A stretch of DNA of 64,000 nt from assembly GCA_025201705.1 (NCBI GenBank), contig MU616633.1:1-64000 (forward strand), in the 5' to 3' direction. Source of the stretch: Dissophora ornata (taxonomy: Eukaryota > Mortierellomycota > Mortierellomycetes > Mortierellales > Mortierellaceae). A program made the position numbers and the translations under genes. The notes beneath the pieces are model-generated. The model did no database searches and was not told where the DNA came from. It worked only from the letters and a program-made list of their open reading frames with translations. This document shows positions 11,801 to 24,627 of this stretch, one piece after another (position 1 is the first letter of the stretch; every line of letters begins with the position of its first letter).

Positions 11801-14800
11801 CAAACTGAGAAGGTGGCACCCACAGTTGGAGATAAGACCGCCATCACCGTCAACATGGCCCACTGTCCTCTATCAGTTGCCAAAGGAACGTTGTCCCATT
11901 GGAGCCACGACCACAGTGCGATAAACGAAAGCGCAGCCGCCATCTTGAAACCGAACTTGAACTCCTCAGATTTCAAAGGCTGTAGGGCTTCCCAGACGCG
12001 ATATCGCCAAGTTTTGGGTTTGCTCACGCTTACAAATATTGTCCTTGACGGCTTTGTAGGCTCATGTACAGGCGACAGTTGTTGTTGCTGCCGTCTGGTC
12101 GTCGTTTCAGAAGCTGCATCAGACGGATGGCGGCTCAAAGCAGCAAAGATGTTCCGGAATCGTGGCTTGCCATCCCTCAGAACAGTGTCACGGTGGTGGG
12201 TATGTTCATTTGCAGAGGAGTTGCCGCTTTCCATAGAGCTCTCGCTGTCGTCGTCATGTGCATACTCACGCGAAACCCGATGGCGAGCGCCATGATGGTC
12301 GTTGTCCACAGCAGTTGAGTCTGATTCATGGGGGCCCGAGAATAACGCAGGAGAAGTGCTGCTAGCAAATGAGGGGTAGCGATCCTGGTGGGTCGAAGAT
12401 GGTGCAGAGAAGACAACATCATGGGAACCACCGCCATTCATAGCCAGACGTGATATCTTTGATTTGACAGCCTTGATGACATCCGGCTCTGACGATACTG
12501 TGCTGTGAGGCTTCACAACGTTGACACAAGGTGCCAGGTCAACTAAGTTTCTGTCCTCAAAATGCTTCAAGTCTGCGGCGTCCTTGCGCTGCAGCGATTC
12601 GAAGTGTGGAATTTCAACAACAGTATACTGTCCAGCATACGTTGCCTTGCTTCTAGTACTCGCAGATGCCTCGGGTCCTGATTTCGATGGCGATCCGACT
12701 TCCTCCTGGCCAAGCTCCTGATTCAACACCTCCTTGGTTATGAGAGACCTATCGGACTTCAGTGGGGGGTATGAATCCTTGGCAGATCCGCCATGATCGG
12801 TGCCTTTGTCATCCTTGGTGTTTAGGAATGACGGCTTTTCGTCTCGGCTATAACCGGGAGTGTCTCTGTTCCGTGACCGAGACGTGCAATTTCCGACAGG
12901 GGAGTTAGACCTTGATCTGGGTTCATGGGAGTGCCCACGAAAGCCACGCCACTGTCGGTGCCTCTGTACATGGTGATGATCGCCTCCTTGACCCTGCTCC
13001 AAATCCGGTTCTTGTACCCTTCCGTGGATGAATGTCGACAGAGTGACGGTCCGGCGCAACGGAGGCTGGTCCCACAGTTCTGAGTGTCGCCTTCTTTGGT
13101 GCCCAGTAACCTTCTCAGAGGGGGGTTTGGCAGTTGCCTCAGCAGCGATTCTCTCCGCTGCAGCCTTCGCAGCTTTGGCTTCCACATGCGCCTTCTCCTC
13201 CTCGATGGTTCCTGCCTGCCGATGCTCCAGGTTCTTGGTCGTGTTCATGATGAGAGAGTTATATCCTTCGCTCGTCTTGACTTGACTGTAACTGCCCCAG
13301 GCGAACCAGCTCCAAAAGCTGCCAATAACTTTAGGCCACCAAAGTTGCTTCCTACGCTTATTGCGTCCCTCTTCTTCCATTTTCTGCTGTGCCTTTGCCT
13401 GCAGTTCCTCAACATACTTGCCAAGACGCAGTAGCTCACGAGCAATCTCTCGTAGCGCAAACAAAAAGAAGAAAATCAAGAATATCTCCTCGCGGGGTCC
13501 CACATCCAAGGTTGGATGTGTAGCGATGAAATCTCGGAGACCTTGTGCTTCAGCCTTGTCGAATTTCTCCAGTTCCTGAGTCAGATATTGTACATAAGAC
13601 ATGTCTGGCGGCAAGGTAAAATCATCTCCATCATCCCCAACGCCTGAACATGTCGCATTCCTCTGGGCATCTTGCTGCAAAAACTTGTTGGGGTGCACCG
13701 TGTCAGCGGCCATACCTCTACTTGATACTTTACTCTTCTCTTTTCCCAGACCAGATTTAAGTGCTTCCGCATAGTCGATATCCTCCTGGGTCAAATGATG
13801 TGATCCAATACCGACCAGAACCTTTAGGCGACTAAGGATAGTGCCATGGCCTGGGATTGGCTTCTTTGAGCGGCTCTTGTCCATTGCATGCGCTCCGTCT
13901 GTATTTGCGTTCGTGGTGGCTCCGTTTACTGCCGCCTTTCCTTCTTCTGCCAGACTCGCCTCGGCTGCTCGAATGGCATCCGCACGCTGTACATTTCGCC
14001 TCTTGATACGTTCCAATCGATCTTGCTCCACATTGAGCCCCGAGACCAACTCCAGTTCCATAGCCACCATGACTCTGGAACACGAGTCACTAAGGCGCTG
14101 CAACGGATCCCGAACAATATCTAGAAAGGACATGAATAGCTTACGATCACCAAATGCGACCTCCTTCGGCGGAACGGCCCTTGCAGCAGCTTCGGATTGC
14201 TCTTGCTTTTCGACTCGACGCTTCTCAGCTTCGGCCTCCTGTTTTGCAAGCTTTCTTTCCCGCTTTGCTTCCTTCTCCTGTCGTTTCCTGTGCGCCTCGG
14301 CTACCTTTCTGACCTGGCGATCTGTCGGGGGCACCCTGAATAATGATGAGTTGCGCATCGAGTGGCGGTGACGTTGAGCTGATATATACGAATCGTATCC
14401 TGGTCCTCCGTCCCCAGTGGTCGGAACAGTGGCGAAGTGTGTCATTTCCAATGGAATTCCTGATGGCCCTTCATCCGATTGATGGGCGATTGGGCTGCCA
14501 TTGAAGCTCTCCTGTCGCTTGCTTTCTTGACCGACTTTGAATCCAGCCTTTAAAGATGTGGGTCGATTGGGCTTGATAATTGACTTGGACCTGACCGAAA
14601 ACAAAGACTTGAAGCTCTTGACAGTTTCTAGGTTCTGTTCCTCGTGAATCGAGTTGGGACGAGAGGAGTTGGGTGTTGTCACGGAAATCGAGGAAGCCTT
14701 GGAGCGGTGTGCCTGGTGATGTCCGAACACGCTAAACACGCCACGACCACCAGGCGTTGAAGGGGCGGTCGCAAAATTACTGTGTATGGATTGAGACGAC

Positions 14801-17486
14801 TGGTGCAAGTCTTCCTTATGGAGGAATTCATGGTGCTGCTGCCTGGCTTTGATGGCTGCCTGGGCATTATTCTCTGCTCTCTGTAATAGCTGACGGATGC
14901 GTCTGAGCTCGGCAGCACTGCCTCTCCGTTGGGTTAGCTTTCGGGGAGTGCTGTGGCCATCCTCACTTATCGGGTTCTCCATAGAATGTCCATGTTTCAG
15001 GCGACGGCTACGGCTACGGCGATGGTCGTCGTTATGCCGCAAGGAATCCTCTGTTGTTGCACCACCAAGGTAGTCGCCTTGCTGGTGAGTCTTATCCCTG
15101 GTGTTATTTTCGCAGCTTCGGTCTGAGGGATGCTCGTTATCGCTCTCCGATTCGCTGTCATCGCTTGTCTCGCTATCTGAACCACTGCTGTTATAACTCG
15201 ACTCGTCCCCGCTCCGTGTAAGCAAATCCTCGTCATCGCGGTCCGGGTGTCCCAGCATCAGTAGTCGCTCGTTTTGCACGACCAAACTCATGGAGCCAAG
15301 ATGTCGCATCAAAGCAGATACAATCACGCGAACTTCCTTGTAGTCGGCGGGGTTGGTCATGGAGTAAGTGACCTCATAGCGGGCTTCCTTGTAAGCACTT
15401 AAAAGCTTTTTTTGAGCCGTCCGCACCTCTGACTGGGCTTTTTCAATTGCCGACTTTGGTAGAGCGATGGTTTTATGGTTGAGCAAGAAGGAACGTGTAC
15501 TGAGGTTCAAAAGAGCGCGAGAGGTATCGAGCGACTCGTTCAGGGCACGTCTATGTCATGTGTTACAAGGTTGGTTATTGTCAAGACAGCCAACTACCAA
15601 CTGTAGGCGTCAGTAATATGCCCATGATTCGGATACTTACCCTAGTCCTTCACTTGCAGTCTCGGGCCAGAGTAAGATACTTACGACCAAGCAAATACCG
15701 ACTCCCAACATCATGGGCCCCATAAGACCCCAAAAGTCGCTGAATCTGAACTGTGTACTTGTGTGACCCTTGGTCAAAGCAAAGATGCCAGCGATGGTAT
15801 AAATGATGAAAGCACAGTTCAGCTTTGCGTATTTGGCCTTGCATGTTGTCATGATCCAGACACCGAGGAAGAACCAAGCTGCGTCAATTGCCCACGCGGA
15901 ATTGTTCCCCTCCGGTAAATACTTTTGATTAAAGGCGGCGACTGCGACTTGACAGGGCAAGATCCAAATTGCACCTAACACGGCTCCAACAACACAAAAT
16001 AGGGTCACCTCGAGTTGCGCGCCGACTGTGCGAGCAGGATGCATAAAGACGACGGCGATGTTTGCTAGATATGGCGATGCACCAAGAACTGCGGAGATCT
16101 GTGGAATGAGGGCCATGGCAGAGGATATATACAACGCAACGATGAACTTGATGTGTCGTTTGACCACTCTGTGCGAGAAATGGCTCGTAAACTGTTTCCA
16201 GGCCGAGGGCGGTGGAGGTGGAGGCGGCGCAAACGGGACGGAGTTTGAGCTGTTAAAGGATTCAATAGAGGGCGCACGCGAGATGGTCCTTCGGCGATCG
16301 TGGTCGATAGAGGTACGGGTGCTCTTGGGCAGGTGCTCTGGCGCAGGATCAAAAATGGCCATGTCAAAGTACCTAAGTTCAGTTTGAAATTATGGCGGGT
16401 TAGAGAACAGGCCCGACGCCTGCAGACATGATTCATCACTTCAGGTCGGAAGTTGGCGACACTTGAGCGCAATGCGAATTATGATTTTTTTGCATAAACA
16501 TGGTTTAGCCGTGAACTCTCGCTATTGGACAAAACATGTCGTGCAAGCTGTGTGGAGTTTCTGTCTGGCAAAGGTTGACCCCCTCTTCCAAAGACGCCCT
16601 TCCACACAGAGCGAGATGGGCTGTGAAAGATGATGACTGCATCGCAAGACTGAATTGATGAAAGTAAAGGGGGAGGGCTGATCCATCCTTTCTTGTATTC
16701 TTACCCTGTTTTCTGGCGCTGATCGGGAATTCCGGTTGATGAGCCGCTTGGACCATGGATGAGCGATATACTTGATCGCCGGGAATGGGTCACCGAGAGA
16801 GGATATGTTGAGCGAGGTGCATGGTGGTGGGTATGATAGTGATTGTATCCTACTGTACCAGTCGCTCCCCCTCCTGGAGTAGGGGGACTCGACGAAGGCC
16901 TCGAGGTCGGAGCAGACCTCGGTACCCTGTTGTTGCCATTCTTAATGTTGAAACTATTGCTGCTGTGGCTGGTGAACGCATTCAATGCCGCGATAGAGAG
17001 ACTGTGGGAGGCTACTGGGGTTGAGGAGCCGGAGTTGGCATGAAGGCCGTTCTTTTTGCCAGAATTCTTCTTGGACCATATTGACTTTTTGCTGGTGCTG
17101 CTGTTATTTGAGGGGTCATTGTTGCCGTTGGACCCTGCGGATGTGCTGCCAATATTGCTACCACTGCCGCTTGCACCACCACCTCCTCCTCCCCCTCGTT
17201 CTCCTCGCTCCCCAGAGGGCATAAGAGAAAAGTAGAGTGGGGGTGGCGGGGGCATGGGGATTGACATTGCCTGGTGGCCATTACCTCGAGGGATGGCGTT
17301 GGAGCGAGTGGTCGACATGTAGGTGTTGGAGCTCAACTCGAGCGAATGCCTCTTAGGGCTGGCGCTCTGGCTGCTGGTGATATTCCTGGGCGAAAATGAC
17401 AAGGGTGCCAAGGAAGGAGAGGAGGGTGAGGATGAGGTGGGGGACAGGGGTCGACCCTTGACATGCTTGGTGCTTGATGGAGTCAT
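8895..17486 (-). CDS. Giant FUSC/BRE4-type (ArAE, DUF2421-like) membrane protein
   Basis: Six exons on the minus strand (17486-16705, 16372-15641, 15550-11694, 11604-10727, 10636-10414, 10297-8895) join in phase to 2624 aa. Order: a Ser/Gly/Pro-rich N terminus (1-260); a first membrane block of about six hydrophobic helices (about 340-500, with FIVALYISSAMALIPQ and MHPARTVGAQL); a very long charged cytosolic insert with Arg/Glu coiled-coil stretches; a second FUSC-like membrane block (about 1690-1880, with GQWAMLTVMAVLSPTVGAT); a DUF2421-like soluble part (YYAFSSALEEVIEELG); and a Gln-rich tail. This is the plan of yeast BRE4 and related FUSC proteins, which usually have about 1000-1150 aa. 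Relatives are linked to brefeldin A sensitivity or aromatic acid/anion efflux. Substrate here is unknown. The start is the first ATG of a long open exon, with the splice to the next exon in phase. Confidence 0.85.
9840..9970 (-). repeat. Poly-glutamine-rich coding tract
   Basis: Within the last FUSC exon, CAG/CAA codons encode clusters such as QHQQQQRLQMQLQAQQ. The tract lies in the presumed cytosolic tail and is likely length-variable between strains. Confidence 0.7.
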
Positions 17487-17704
17487 GAGTGAAGAAGGGT
17501 TGTTATGACTGCCGAAAGTCTAGTGCCATGCCTGGAAGAGAAGGAAGGTGGTACAACGGACAACGGCCGAAGTAAGAGAGAAAAGAGATGAGGGACCCTG
17601 CAGGCGAGGGAGTCGAAAGGCGAGAGCCGCCAATGTTGCTGGAAAGGAATGAGATATAGCTGATCGAGGGATTACAGCCAGGGTGGGGTGGAATGAGAGA
17701 GTGA

Positions 17705-17749
<45 letters not shown>

Positions 17750-18769
17750 ATAAAGAGGGGAGAGGAGGGAGGATCGTTGGTGAGCGGAATGACTAAATTC
17801 CCATGGTTTGATCTCCGCCATGTAATTTTCGTTTTTCACGCTCACTCACATTTTCGTTCTTGCTCTCTCATTCTCACTGTTCGGACCTAAACCAGCAAAA
17901 CAAGCAGAGTTCACAGGTCACTCCAGAATATCACGCCGCCTTGATCAAAGACACGCTTGAATTCTAACGCATAATACAGCTGGAGCCCCAAACGCCCGTG
18001 CTCAAACCTTGCGTGTTGCCGCGTCATCCGCATTCTTGTTGCCGGCCATACAGAACTATGAACTGCCACATCTCTTTTGATAACCAGCGCCTTCGAGTTT
18101 GCTTGTATCGACCCCCTCCCCCGGATACCTCAATGCTTCAATTCCCTCAACTCCCTCAACAGACATCCGCAGAAGGACTCGGCTTCCATCCTTGTCTGGA
18201 TCGGATTTGGGTGGCATGAATTAAATTTTCCACAATGACAGGACATGGCCAATGGCGGAGACAGGCATGTCAGTCGGAAAATATAATTTTCTGTGCCACG
18301 CGACATGAAACAAACGTCGCGTATTGCTTGATACAGACACGACCCAAATATTAAACCTAACACATGGACGTGGATATCAAGGTTAGTGGAATTGAGTTAG
18401 CTGTTATATAGACTGGTTGCTATGGAGGATGTGCCGTGACTCGGGGATACCTTTCCTTGCATCACGTCCTTGGAGCATTTTTTTTTTTTTGTTAGGGCAC
18501 GTTTGGAGCTGAATCACAAATTATCAAATTATGGCGATGTGATTAAGGGGTATCGAATCCATCCACTCATCACATCTCATCCATTCTCTGCCAGCACTTG
18601 CCGTTACCTCATTACCCTTCAATCAATCTTTCTCTCTCCATCCCTTGCTCTCTTTCACTCTCTCACATATACGCACAAATACACACACTCTCACTCTTCT
18701 TCTTGCTTTCGGGGTTCAGGACACACATACCGAAAACCAGGAGCCGTTGTCGCATCTGCAGCAAGAGTC
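17487..18769. promoter_or_regulatory. Divergent promoter region between the FUSC and TM9SF genes
   Basis: This is 1.28 kb of upstream sequence shared by two divergent start codons. It holds a GA microsatellite (17711-17745) and a CT/CA-rich leader just upstream of the TM9SF ATG (about 18620-18720). The leader probably represents the 5' UTR. No convincing TATA element was found. Confidence 0.5.
17711..17745 (+). repeat. (GA)n microsatellite
   Basis: There are about 17.5 uninterrupted GA units, with imperfect GA/GT continuation on the left. It lies about 225 bp upstream of the FUSC start codon. Confidence 0.95.
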
Positions 18770-21480
18770 ATGGTTTCAATCCATCGTGCGAGGGTCACGG
18801 CCGCTCTGGTAACGGCCCTCGTTGCCTTCACCTCTCTCCCGTCGTTCGGGTCCGCATTCTATATCCCTGGCCTTAGCCCGACGGTTTTTCGTGAGGGAGA
18901 CTCTGTGCCTTTATACGTGAATAAGATCTTTTCTGAAAAGTCACCTCTGCCGTACGCGTATGCTGATCTGCCCTTTGTCTGCGCCCCTCCAAAGGACGCA
19001 AAGAAGGCATGGCTCAACTTGGGTGAGGTTCTGAGGGGTGATCGCATCTCAACGTCCGACTACGAGGTACGTATGAAAAGTAAGCCATGTCTGGACCCCC
19101 GATCTAAATTTATCTTACCTTGCGCTCTCATTGGCTCACCCATTTTTTTCATTTCTTTCTAGTTGATCGTGGGCCACGATATCAAATGCAAAACTCTCTG
19201 CACAAAGCGCGTCTCAGCCGAGGATGCAGCCCTCGCAAGAGATTTTATTGCCAATGATTATAATGTCGAGTGGTATGTGCTGCTTTGTGCTCATCCTTGT
19301 CTCGGCTTTGTTGCGTAGCTTTGTACTTCAATCGTCTCATTCTCTCTCACTCCAATGCCATACAATTCGCATGCGTATCTCTATCTCTGAAACTGCAGGA
19401 TCGTCGACAACCTGCCAGGAGCTACGCGATATAACCTGGGAGACGGTCAGGCCACCAAGCAGTGGCGCTACAGGGCAGGGTTTCCCTTGGGCAAAGTCAA
19501 ATGGGTACGGTATCCTACCTTTGTATGTCGATCGCCTCTAGGTGCTCAACTAACCCACACACCATCGCCCGCAACATCCTGCATTTTAATATTTTAATAG
19601 TCGAAGAGCAATATTCACAACCACGTCACGATTCGCATCCTGTATCAGAGTCAGCCAGGACCGTCTGGCGGGAAACTTATTGTTGGCTTCGAAGTGTCTC
19701 CATACTCGTAAGAATTTAAAGCTCATGTCCAAACACCAGATCACTACAAACGATTGTTCAGCCTAACATTGTTTAATACACTTCAATGGACACTCATTAG
19801 TATTGATCAAGGGGATAATGACTCTTGTCCAGAAGATCCTCTCAATGTCGGAGCCTTCCAAGCTGTTTCAGACAAGGAAGTTGATATTCAGTACACTTAC
19901 TCTGTTCAGTGGATCGAGGACAAAGAGGTGACATGGAACAAGCGATGGAACCTGTACCTTGTCAGTACTGATATCCAAATCCATTGGTACTCAATCGTCA
20001 ACTCGATCATAATCATGGTGTTCTTGACAGGCTTGGTAGCCCTCATTATCATGCGGACACTCAAGAAAGATATTGCAATCTACAATGAGGAAGAAATGAA
20101 GGACGAGCAGGATGAAGGCGCAGGCTGGAAGCTGGTGCACGGCGATGTTTTTAGGACACCAAAATATTCGTCCTTACTCTGCGCCATCTTAGGATCAGGA
20201 GTACAGATTCTTGTCATGGCCGTCTCCACTATGAGTAAGTAGACTAATGGAATATTTCCACTGTGAAGTTGATTTTAGTTGCGGTACTCAAACAGGTGGA
20301 TGATCTGTCATTACATAGTTTTTGCACTTCTCGGTATCTTGAATCCGTCTTACAGAGGAGGTTTTGTATCGTTCGGACTTTTCCTCTTTGTCTTTGCTGG
20401 GTAAGAAGACAGTTGGATGGTTCTCATGAAGTGGGATGGCGTTAACGATCACCGGAAACGTTAACGTATTCCCATCCTTTTCTAAAATCTTTAGCGCATT
20501 TGCTGGGTACTTCTCTGCCCGTCTGTACAAGGTCTTTAAGGGAACCTCCTGGACAAAGAACGCCATCGTCACTGCAACTCTGATCCCTGGATTCCTGATG
20601 ACAATTGTATTCATGCTCAACTTGTTTGTGTGGTCTAAGAATTCGTCCAACGCCATTCCGTTTGGAACATTCTTTGCATTGGCTGTGATGTGGTTCGGCA
20701 TCTCGCTCCCTCTTTCTCTGATTGGAGCATTCTTTGGTCAGCGAAAGGCAGTCATTGAGCATCCTGGACGAACAAATCAAATCCCCCGACAGATTCCTGA
20801 GCCAGTGTGGTATCTGCGTCCTAGATTCACGTAAGCATACATGCTTGGAATGAGTTGTTAAACAATGTATGCAAATCTCAGCTCTTCAATCTGACTCTTC
20901 GCCTTTTCACTTTTTGAAGTATTGTGCTTGGCGGTCTGCTGCCATTCGCAGTCATCTTTATTGAGTTGTTTTACATCCTCAAGTCAATCTGGGAGGACCA
21001 ATACTACTACATGTTTGGATTCCTGAGCCTGGTGTTTGTCATCTTGCTGGTGACCTGTGTTGAGGTCTCCATAGTCGTCATATACTTCCAGCTTTGCGAC
21101 GAGGTAAGCTTGGCAGCCTACAGCTGCTCGCAAAGGCAAAGACTTTGCGTGTTGGTCATGTTTCTTCCAGATCTCGCTGTAATACTTACTGGTGTCGTCT
21201 CTCGTGTCCTTTATGGCGCCTGGTAATTCTCTCTGTATAGGACTATAACTGGTGGTGGCGAAGTTTTTTAGTCTCTTCGTTCTCGGCCGTCTACATCTTT
21301 TTGTATAGCATGGTCTACTTTACGAAACAACTCTCGATTGATCACTTCGTGCCAGGCCTGATCTACTTCACCAATAGTCTGATGATCTGCATTATCTACG
21401 GACTCTTGACCGGCACAACTGGCTTTATTAGCACATATTGGTTCATAAGACGGATTTACTCTGCTGTGAAGATTGATTAG
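18770..21480 (+). CDS. Transmembrane-9 superfamily (TM9SF/EMP70) protein
   Basis: Nine exons (18770-19066, 19163-19272, 19399-19504, 19601-19707, 19801-20234, 20319-20400, 20495-20830, 20920-21103, 21241-21480) sum to 631 aa, within the normal family size. The N-terminal signal peptide (LVTALVAFTSLPSFGSA) precedes FYIPGL. A lumenal domain follows, then a helix at IVNSIIIMVFLTGLVALIIM and eight further hydrophobic helices with family signatures: HGDVFRTPKYSSLL, NPSYRGGF, GTFFALAVMWFGISLPL, NQIPRQIP and YYMFGF. The protein ends AVKID, a KxD motif that in this family serves Golgi retention through COPI binding. Known roles are Golgi/endosomal membrane sorting, adhesion and nutrient-related phagocytosis. 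An in-frame upstream extension exists, but the ATG at 18770 places the signal peptide correctly. It is not resolved whether it is closer to TM9SF2 or TM9SF4. Confidence 0.92.
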
Positions 21481-21495
21481 ACAGAACCAAAAAAA

Positions 21496-21505
21496 NNNNN
21501 NNNNN
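21496..21505. other. Assembly gap (10 N) inside poly-A
   Basis: Ten N bases are flanked by A-runs on both sides, just after the TM9SF stop codon. The true length of this homopolymer is unknown. Confidence 0.95.
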
Positions 21506-21524
21506 AAAAAAAAAAAAAAGATGA

Positions 21525-21530
21525 AATAAA
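21525..21530 (+). terminator. AATAAA polyadenylation-like signal of TM9SF
   Basis: Overlapping AATAAA hexamers occur 45-55 nt after the TM9SF stop, beyond the N gap. Confidence 0.4.
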
Positions 21531-21598
21531 ATAAAGCTCGAAACGCGTCGCCTACAAGTTAACTGACATCTGATTGGTTATCAAGCTTATTGCAGGTT

Positions 21599-24500
21599 TT
21601 ATTTTTGTACATTCTTTATCCGTCGCTGATCCTGACCACGTTTTGAGAGATCATGGTCAAGCTCTTTCATGCGTCGACTTCCGACATAAAATCCCTTCTC
21701 CTGCGGATGTTCGCCTTTCCACTTAATGGCCGTATTGCGCAAACTCTTTTGGTATCTTGCTCGACGTTTGTCCTGTTGGCCCGGCAGAATCGAGTCAGTG
21801 TCCATCTCATGCGCCAATTCGCCATCCTTGAGGGAAGGAGTGTCAAGGGCGTGGGAGGAAGAGGAAGAAGACAAGCCATCGATTTTGCCATGACAGAGTC
21901 GCAACAACAGCTTGCGGGCACCTTCATTCTCGAGCTCCCAGGTCTTGGTATAGACAACAGGGAAATCCTTGAGCTGAGGATACATAGGCAAAACCGCCTC
22001 TTCCCGAAGAGGTCCTAGAAATGACAGTGACCTTGAGCTGACTTCATCTGCTGACACTACTTCTGACGATGTCATAGGGTGTGAATTTGAAGTCAATGCA
22101 GACATAGATGCGTGCTGCTCCCTGGATGCAGCAGCAGACGCAATTTCTGAGCGCAGGCGAGCATTTGGGGGTGTGGCAGCGATGGAGAGTTCCTCCAATA
22201 GCGCTATGGATTCGTCCAGATGGTTAGTCCTGGAGGTGCAAGGAGTGGGAAATGTACAAATATTACGATATTGTTAGAAACATACTGCGATTTTTTTTTT
22301 CAAAGAAAAAAATGAAGGTAACGAATGGCCAATCTTACCTGGCCAAGAGGTTTATCATTCTGCGATAGCATTGATAGTCCGCGTGCCGGGTCCTTTTCTC
22401 GGTCAATTTCCCAGTGCTTTTGCGCCAATCTCTCCAGTCTCTAAAGACCTCGGCCCCAAGGTCAACGTCCTTCCAGTTATAGCAGCCTTCTAGCATCGCC
22501 GAGTACGTCCAACTGTCACGCTTGCGCTGGAAATGATCAAAGTATTGGCGATAGATCTCTGTCGATTTTTCGATCTCTTGATGGCGCACATACATGGCAA
22601 GGTAAGCGTTCAAGAGACGCGTGCGGATTGGAGCCTGAGTTGAGACGCGTGGCAAAACAATATTCGAAGTGGCGCTCTTGATTGCAATAGCGTCATGGAT
22701 TTTCCCTTCCTCCTCCTGAGCCAACTCAACATCAGTGGTAAACGGTACCTCGTCAGGTTCTATAAAAGGATATTGCTCTGCCGATCGCGACAGGAACCAC
22801 GAAAAGACTGACTCTCCCTCAGACAATGCCTCCCTCTCGTCCTTCGGGGGCCTCTCTGGCAGCATAAAGTAAGAAGGACGAGTTGAAATGTCTGCGGTCG
22901 CAGAATCTGCAACCGGCAATGCTGCCGATGCAGAATCAATTTGAGCCAAGTCAGGACGTCGTTGACGCAACTTGTGATTCGTTAGGTGCACGTCCATATC
23001 CTTCCACTCCGCTATACACCACAAAAAGTTGGTGACAGTGATGCCGTCCAGTTTCAAAACGCCCTCGCTATCCAGTTGCACAACTTTTTGAAAGACCCTC
23101 CGAGCCGTAAGGAGATCCTGTCTCTTTGAACATGCAAACAGTAGGGTGTTGTACGTCAGGATATCCGGCTCGAATCCGTACATATTTTGCATCTCGTGGA
23201 GAAGCGCGAATGCCGTTGCAAAGTACTCTGGTCGCATGGCGCAGGCGTGGATAAGGCTGTTGAAAGTTGCATCCGTAGGTTGCAGGCCACGACCTGGATA
23301 GGTCTTGAAGATGTCGAGCGCCTTTTCGACCTGGTCCGTCTTCGCACAGGCGCGGATCATAAGGCTATAGGTGCTTTCTACAGGCGTTGCTCCGCTGTGC
23401 TGCATCTGGTCAAAGACTTTCCATCCAAGATCATATTCACCTGAATTCAAGCATCCTTTGATCAAGGTCGTGAATACATTTACATCGGGATTGTGGTGCT
23501 TCTTAAGGGCCTCCAAAACATGAAATGCGCCAGTGATGTCTCTCCTGCGAACGTGGATCTTCATAAGCGAGGAATAGGCTTCAATCGATGGGACAAGGCC
23601 GTCTATTATTAAACACCATAGCACCAGCGGGTGGGTTAGCTGTTGCGTTCCAAAACTGCAGGCCAAATGGCAGTCGTATATTCTCTTGAACGTTGGCTTA
23701 CTTTTCAATATCATATCAATGGTATCCTGCGCCTTTTTTAATTTCCCGGACTTGGCGTATGCCTCCAGTAAATGACCAAATGATTCCATATTGGGCTGGA
23801 CTCCGATCTCCTCCATTAGTTGTAGGGCTTGCTCTGCGTTCTGAGAATTTCCCTCAAGCGCAATCGCGTAGATCAATTGATTCCATTTGTCAATTCCTAG
23901 ACTGCGAACTCGCTCAAGCGCCGTACTACCCACGTCACTTTGGGTCACGTCCAAGGCATCCGGGGATGTATCATTTTCCGTCTTGCCCGACTCTCGATCG
24001 TCATGCGAAGCGGTGGAGGCTGCCCGCAAATCTTCAGCTGAAGGTAATCCGCTGTGTAACTGTTTCAGTGTCTCCTCCTTTGCGCTACGAGTATCTAAAA
24101 ATGTGATTTTTAGGTCCTGAAGGAACGTCTCTGGGAGGCGGGACTGTGCATAGCGATTGTTGGAGGTCGGACTTGCTGAGGTTTGTGGATGCGGGACTGC
24201 GGAAGTAAGGTCCTTGTACACAGACTTTGCTGCCTCTGATCGCTGCTTTGACTCCAATATAGATTCCTCGTATCCCCGCTTTGCAGCCAACTTTCGCTCG
24301 TGCTCAGCGATAGTCCTCTCTAGTTGTCGAATCTCCTGCTCCAGTTCTGAAGTCTCGATTAGAACATTGGTCTTCGTCCTACATGCACGTAGGGTAAACG
24401 CAATTAAGCGGGTCAGGGTATATCGCGTTCAAAATGAATAATTACATGCGACTTACAGACCATCGGAAGAGAGAGAGCCTGCGAGATAGGGCATACTTGC

Positions 24501-24627
24501 GAGAGAAGGACCGGATAGCTGTCTGGAACCTTGTGCCTGATTTCCACTGGCAGAACAAGTTTGGCACAGCGGGAGTGGCTTTGAACAGGAGAGCCCTCCT
24601 GTTTATTACGGCCGCTAGGTGAGCCAT
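21599..24627 (-). CDS. Mitochondrial pentatricopeptide repeat (PPR) protein, CCM1-like
   Basis: Three exons on the minus strand (24627-24497, 24378-22339, 22229-21599) join in phase to 933 aa. The first exon encodes a classic mitochondrial presequence: Arg/Ser/Ala-rich, no acidic residues, e.g. RFQTAIRSFSRK. A short coiled coil (ETSELEQEIRQLERTIAEH) follows. PPR repeats then run from about residue 205 to 500 with the usual spacing, for example PNMESFGHLLEAYAKSGKLKKA, NVFTTLIKGCLNSGEYDLGWKV, STYSLMIRACAKTDQVEKALDI and DILTYNTLLFACSKRQDLLTA, given here as separate repeats. PPR proteins bind organelle RNA for processing, stability or translation. The broad layout resembles fungal CCM1-type group I intron splicing factors, but this subfamily call is tentative. 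A strong GTAAGT donor 40 nt downstream of the chosen donor is out of phase and was not used. Confidence 0.8.

Noticed and set aside
13841..14371. Plus-strand ORF of 176 codons
   Set aside because: It is antisense to the large FUSC exon and has no motif. The long open frame is a by-product of the charged coding sequence opposite.
15670..15690. Alternative donor GTAAGTATC earlier in FUSC exon 2
   Set aside because: It would remove the conserved LLWPET stretch and break the phase. The donor at 15640 joins in phase and keeps the total divisible by three.
24442..24460. Strong GTAAGT donor after the PPR presequence
   Set aside because: It gives the wrong phase for the next exon. The GTATGC donor at 24496 joins correctly and keeps the mitochondrial presequence.
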